From positions 1-50,023 of the forward strand of contig CAYOIN010000004.1 in NCBI GenBank assembly GCA_964404095.1: a DNA stretch of 50,023 nucleotides. The letters are read 5' to 3'. The position numbers were made by a program, and so were the translations under genes. The notes under the pieces were generated by a model, which searched no databases, had not been told where the DNA came from, and saw only the letters and a program-made list of their open reading frames with translations. This DNA comes from CAZLQR01 sp964404095 (GTDB lineage Bacteria; Patescibacteriota; Microgenomatia; UBA1406; GWC2-37-13). This document shows, piece by piece, positions 49,485-50,023 of the stretch (positions are counted from its first letter, which is position 1; each line of letters starts with the position of its first letter).

Positions 49485-49570
49485 TGGTCCAGAGAGAGGG
49501 ATTCGAACCCCCGAAGGCATAAGCCAGCAGATTTACAGTCTGCCCCCGTTGGCCACTTGGGTATCTCTGG
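49485..49570 (-). tRNA. tRNA-Tyr(GTA)
   Basis: Anticodon stem GCAGA/TCTGC with loop CTGTAAA gives GTA. A long variable arm of the bacterial Tyr type is present, and CCA is encoded. The acceptor stem is CCAGAGA/TCTCTGG, giving C1-G72 with A73. TATAAT (minus 49585-49580) ends 9 bases upstream. Confidence 0.93.
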
Positions 49571-49650
49571 AGTAGAGTAATTATACCAAGAGAACGCCCT
49601 CGTCGCGCACTTTCCGCTTGCATTTGATGACGAAATGGTAGACTAATAGT

Positions 49651-49902
49651 ATGTCAGATCGGTCTGAGACGCAGGAAAAAGACGGGTATAATCCGGGGTA
49701 TGCGGTGTTCGTACTGGCAATGTTCATTGGGCTTTTGGTGAATGTAGCTGCTGATATTATCTACGAACGATTCCTCAGATCGACGGAGCTCGGACAGGAC
49801 CTTGTGCTTGGGTTGACTGGGATTTGTTTCTTGGGGCTGATGTACGCCTACCACACCCGACTTCATAAACCACTTGCAAAGTTCCTAGCAGAGTTTGAAT
49901 AA
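49651..49902 (+). CDS. Small two-helix membrane protein
   Basis: An 83-residue protein of unknown family with a polar N-terminus and two hydrophobic segments (about 16-36 and 50-67). A charged loop (IIYERFLRSTELGQD) lies between them. TAGACT (49639-49644) ends 6 bases before the ATG, so a leaderless start is likely. It is followed by a new promoter and leader at the window edge. Confidence 0.65.
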   Translation: MSDRSETQEKDGYNPGYAVFVLAMFIGLLVNVAADIIYERFLRSTELGQDLVLGLTGICFLGLMYAYHTRLHKPLAKFLAEFE

Positions 49903-50023
49903 TCCGGGGAATATGGTATACTATACGTATCTTAGAAGGAATGTTAGCGTTCGCCCTACGTGTACAGCTAGGCTTGATCGAAACTTCATAAATAAGGATA
50001 TATATTAACTACAGAAGGCAGGT
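49894..50023 (+). promoter_or_regulatory. Promoter and leader running off the right edge
   Basis: TTTGAA (49894-49899), 17 bases, TATACT (49917-49922). About 95 transcribed bases follow without a credible start codon, so the next gene has a real 5' leader or the RNA is itself the product. I cannot identify it. Confidence 0.4.

Noticed and set aside
1..50023. CRISPR arrays, insertion sequences or prophage
   Set aside because: No regularly spaced repeats, transposase, integrase or phage structural genes were seen.

Overview
The window looks like part of a small, gene-dense bacterial genome of the candidate phyla radiation (Patescibacteria), possibly Microgenomates-like; the lineage is inferred from gene style and no marker was searched. 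Supporting signs are very tight gene packing, few Shine-Dalgarno sites, many start codons placed 5-9 bases after a TATAAT-like box (a leaderless-mRNA signature), scattered tRNA genes, and a large set of membrane glycosyltransferases with no lipopolysaccharide or outer-membrane genes visible. TGA is used as a stop codon, so this is not a UGA=Gly lineage.

Layout. Positions 1-6000 hold a small secreted Cys-rich protein, a PilM-like/LytR_C envelope protein, dnaG and rpoD, a small XRE regulator and a polytopic membrane protein. Positions 6000-24750 form a surface-glycan region: five GT2 enzymes, one GT4, eight polytopic GT-C or related membrane enzymes, a Wzx-like flippase and a small chorismate-mutase-like protein. 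Positions 24759-27674 hold a MacA/MacB-type ABC export operon. Next come a YkuK/DUF458 protein, purA, a membrane protein and a Nudix hydrolase.

Positions 30690-37318 are the most unusual part. A textbook T-box antiterminator/terminator leader precedes an operon of a phosphoribosyltransferase-HAD fusion and a nucleoside hydrolase. Two tRNA genes, a MazG-like and a Nudix house-cleaning enzyme follow. A strong promoter then drives a cyanophycin-synthetase-like ATP-grasp ligase together with a FolC-like Mur ligase. The set suggests tRNA-controlled nucleoside/amino-acid metabolism that I do not recognise as a described system; the pathway is an inference.

Positions 37350-39070 carry a tRNA-rich stretch (Gly, Phe, Ile, Ala, Arg) with two unknown genes and uppP. 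Then come a GT4 enzyme, a Lon-type AAA+ protein without its protease domain, and groES-groEL behind a structured leader. The right end has small membrane proteins and a copper-detoxification operon (csoR, copA, TauE/SafE-cupredoxin, HMA chaperone) with a visible CsoR-like box, then tRNA-Tyr and a small membrane protein.

Many divergent gene pairs share one nearly palindromic TATA core with both start codons only 19-26 bases apart. Many convergent pairs overlap at their 3' ends. Start codons were chosen with the leaderless pattern in mind and often differ from the longest possible reading frame.
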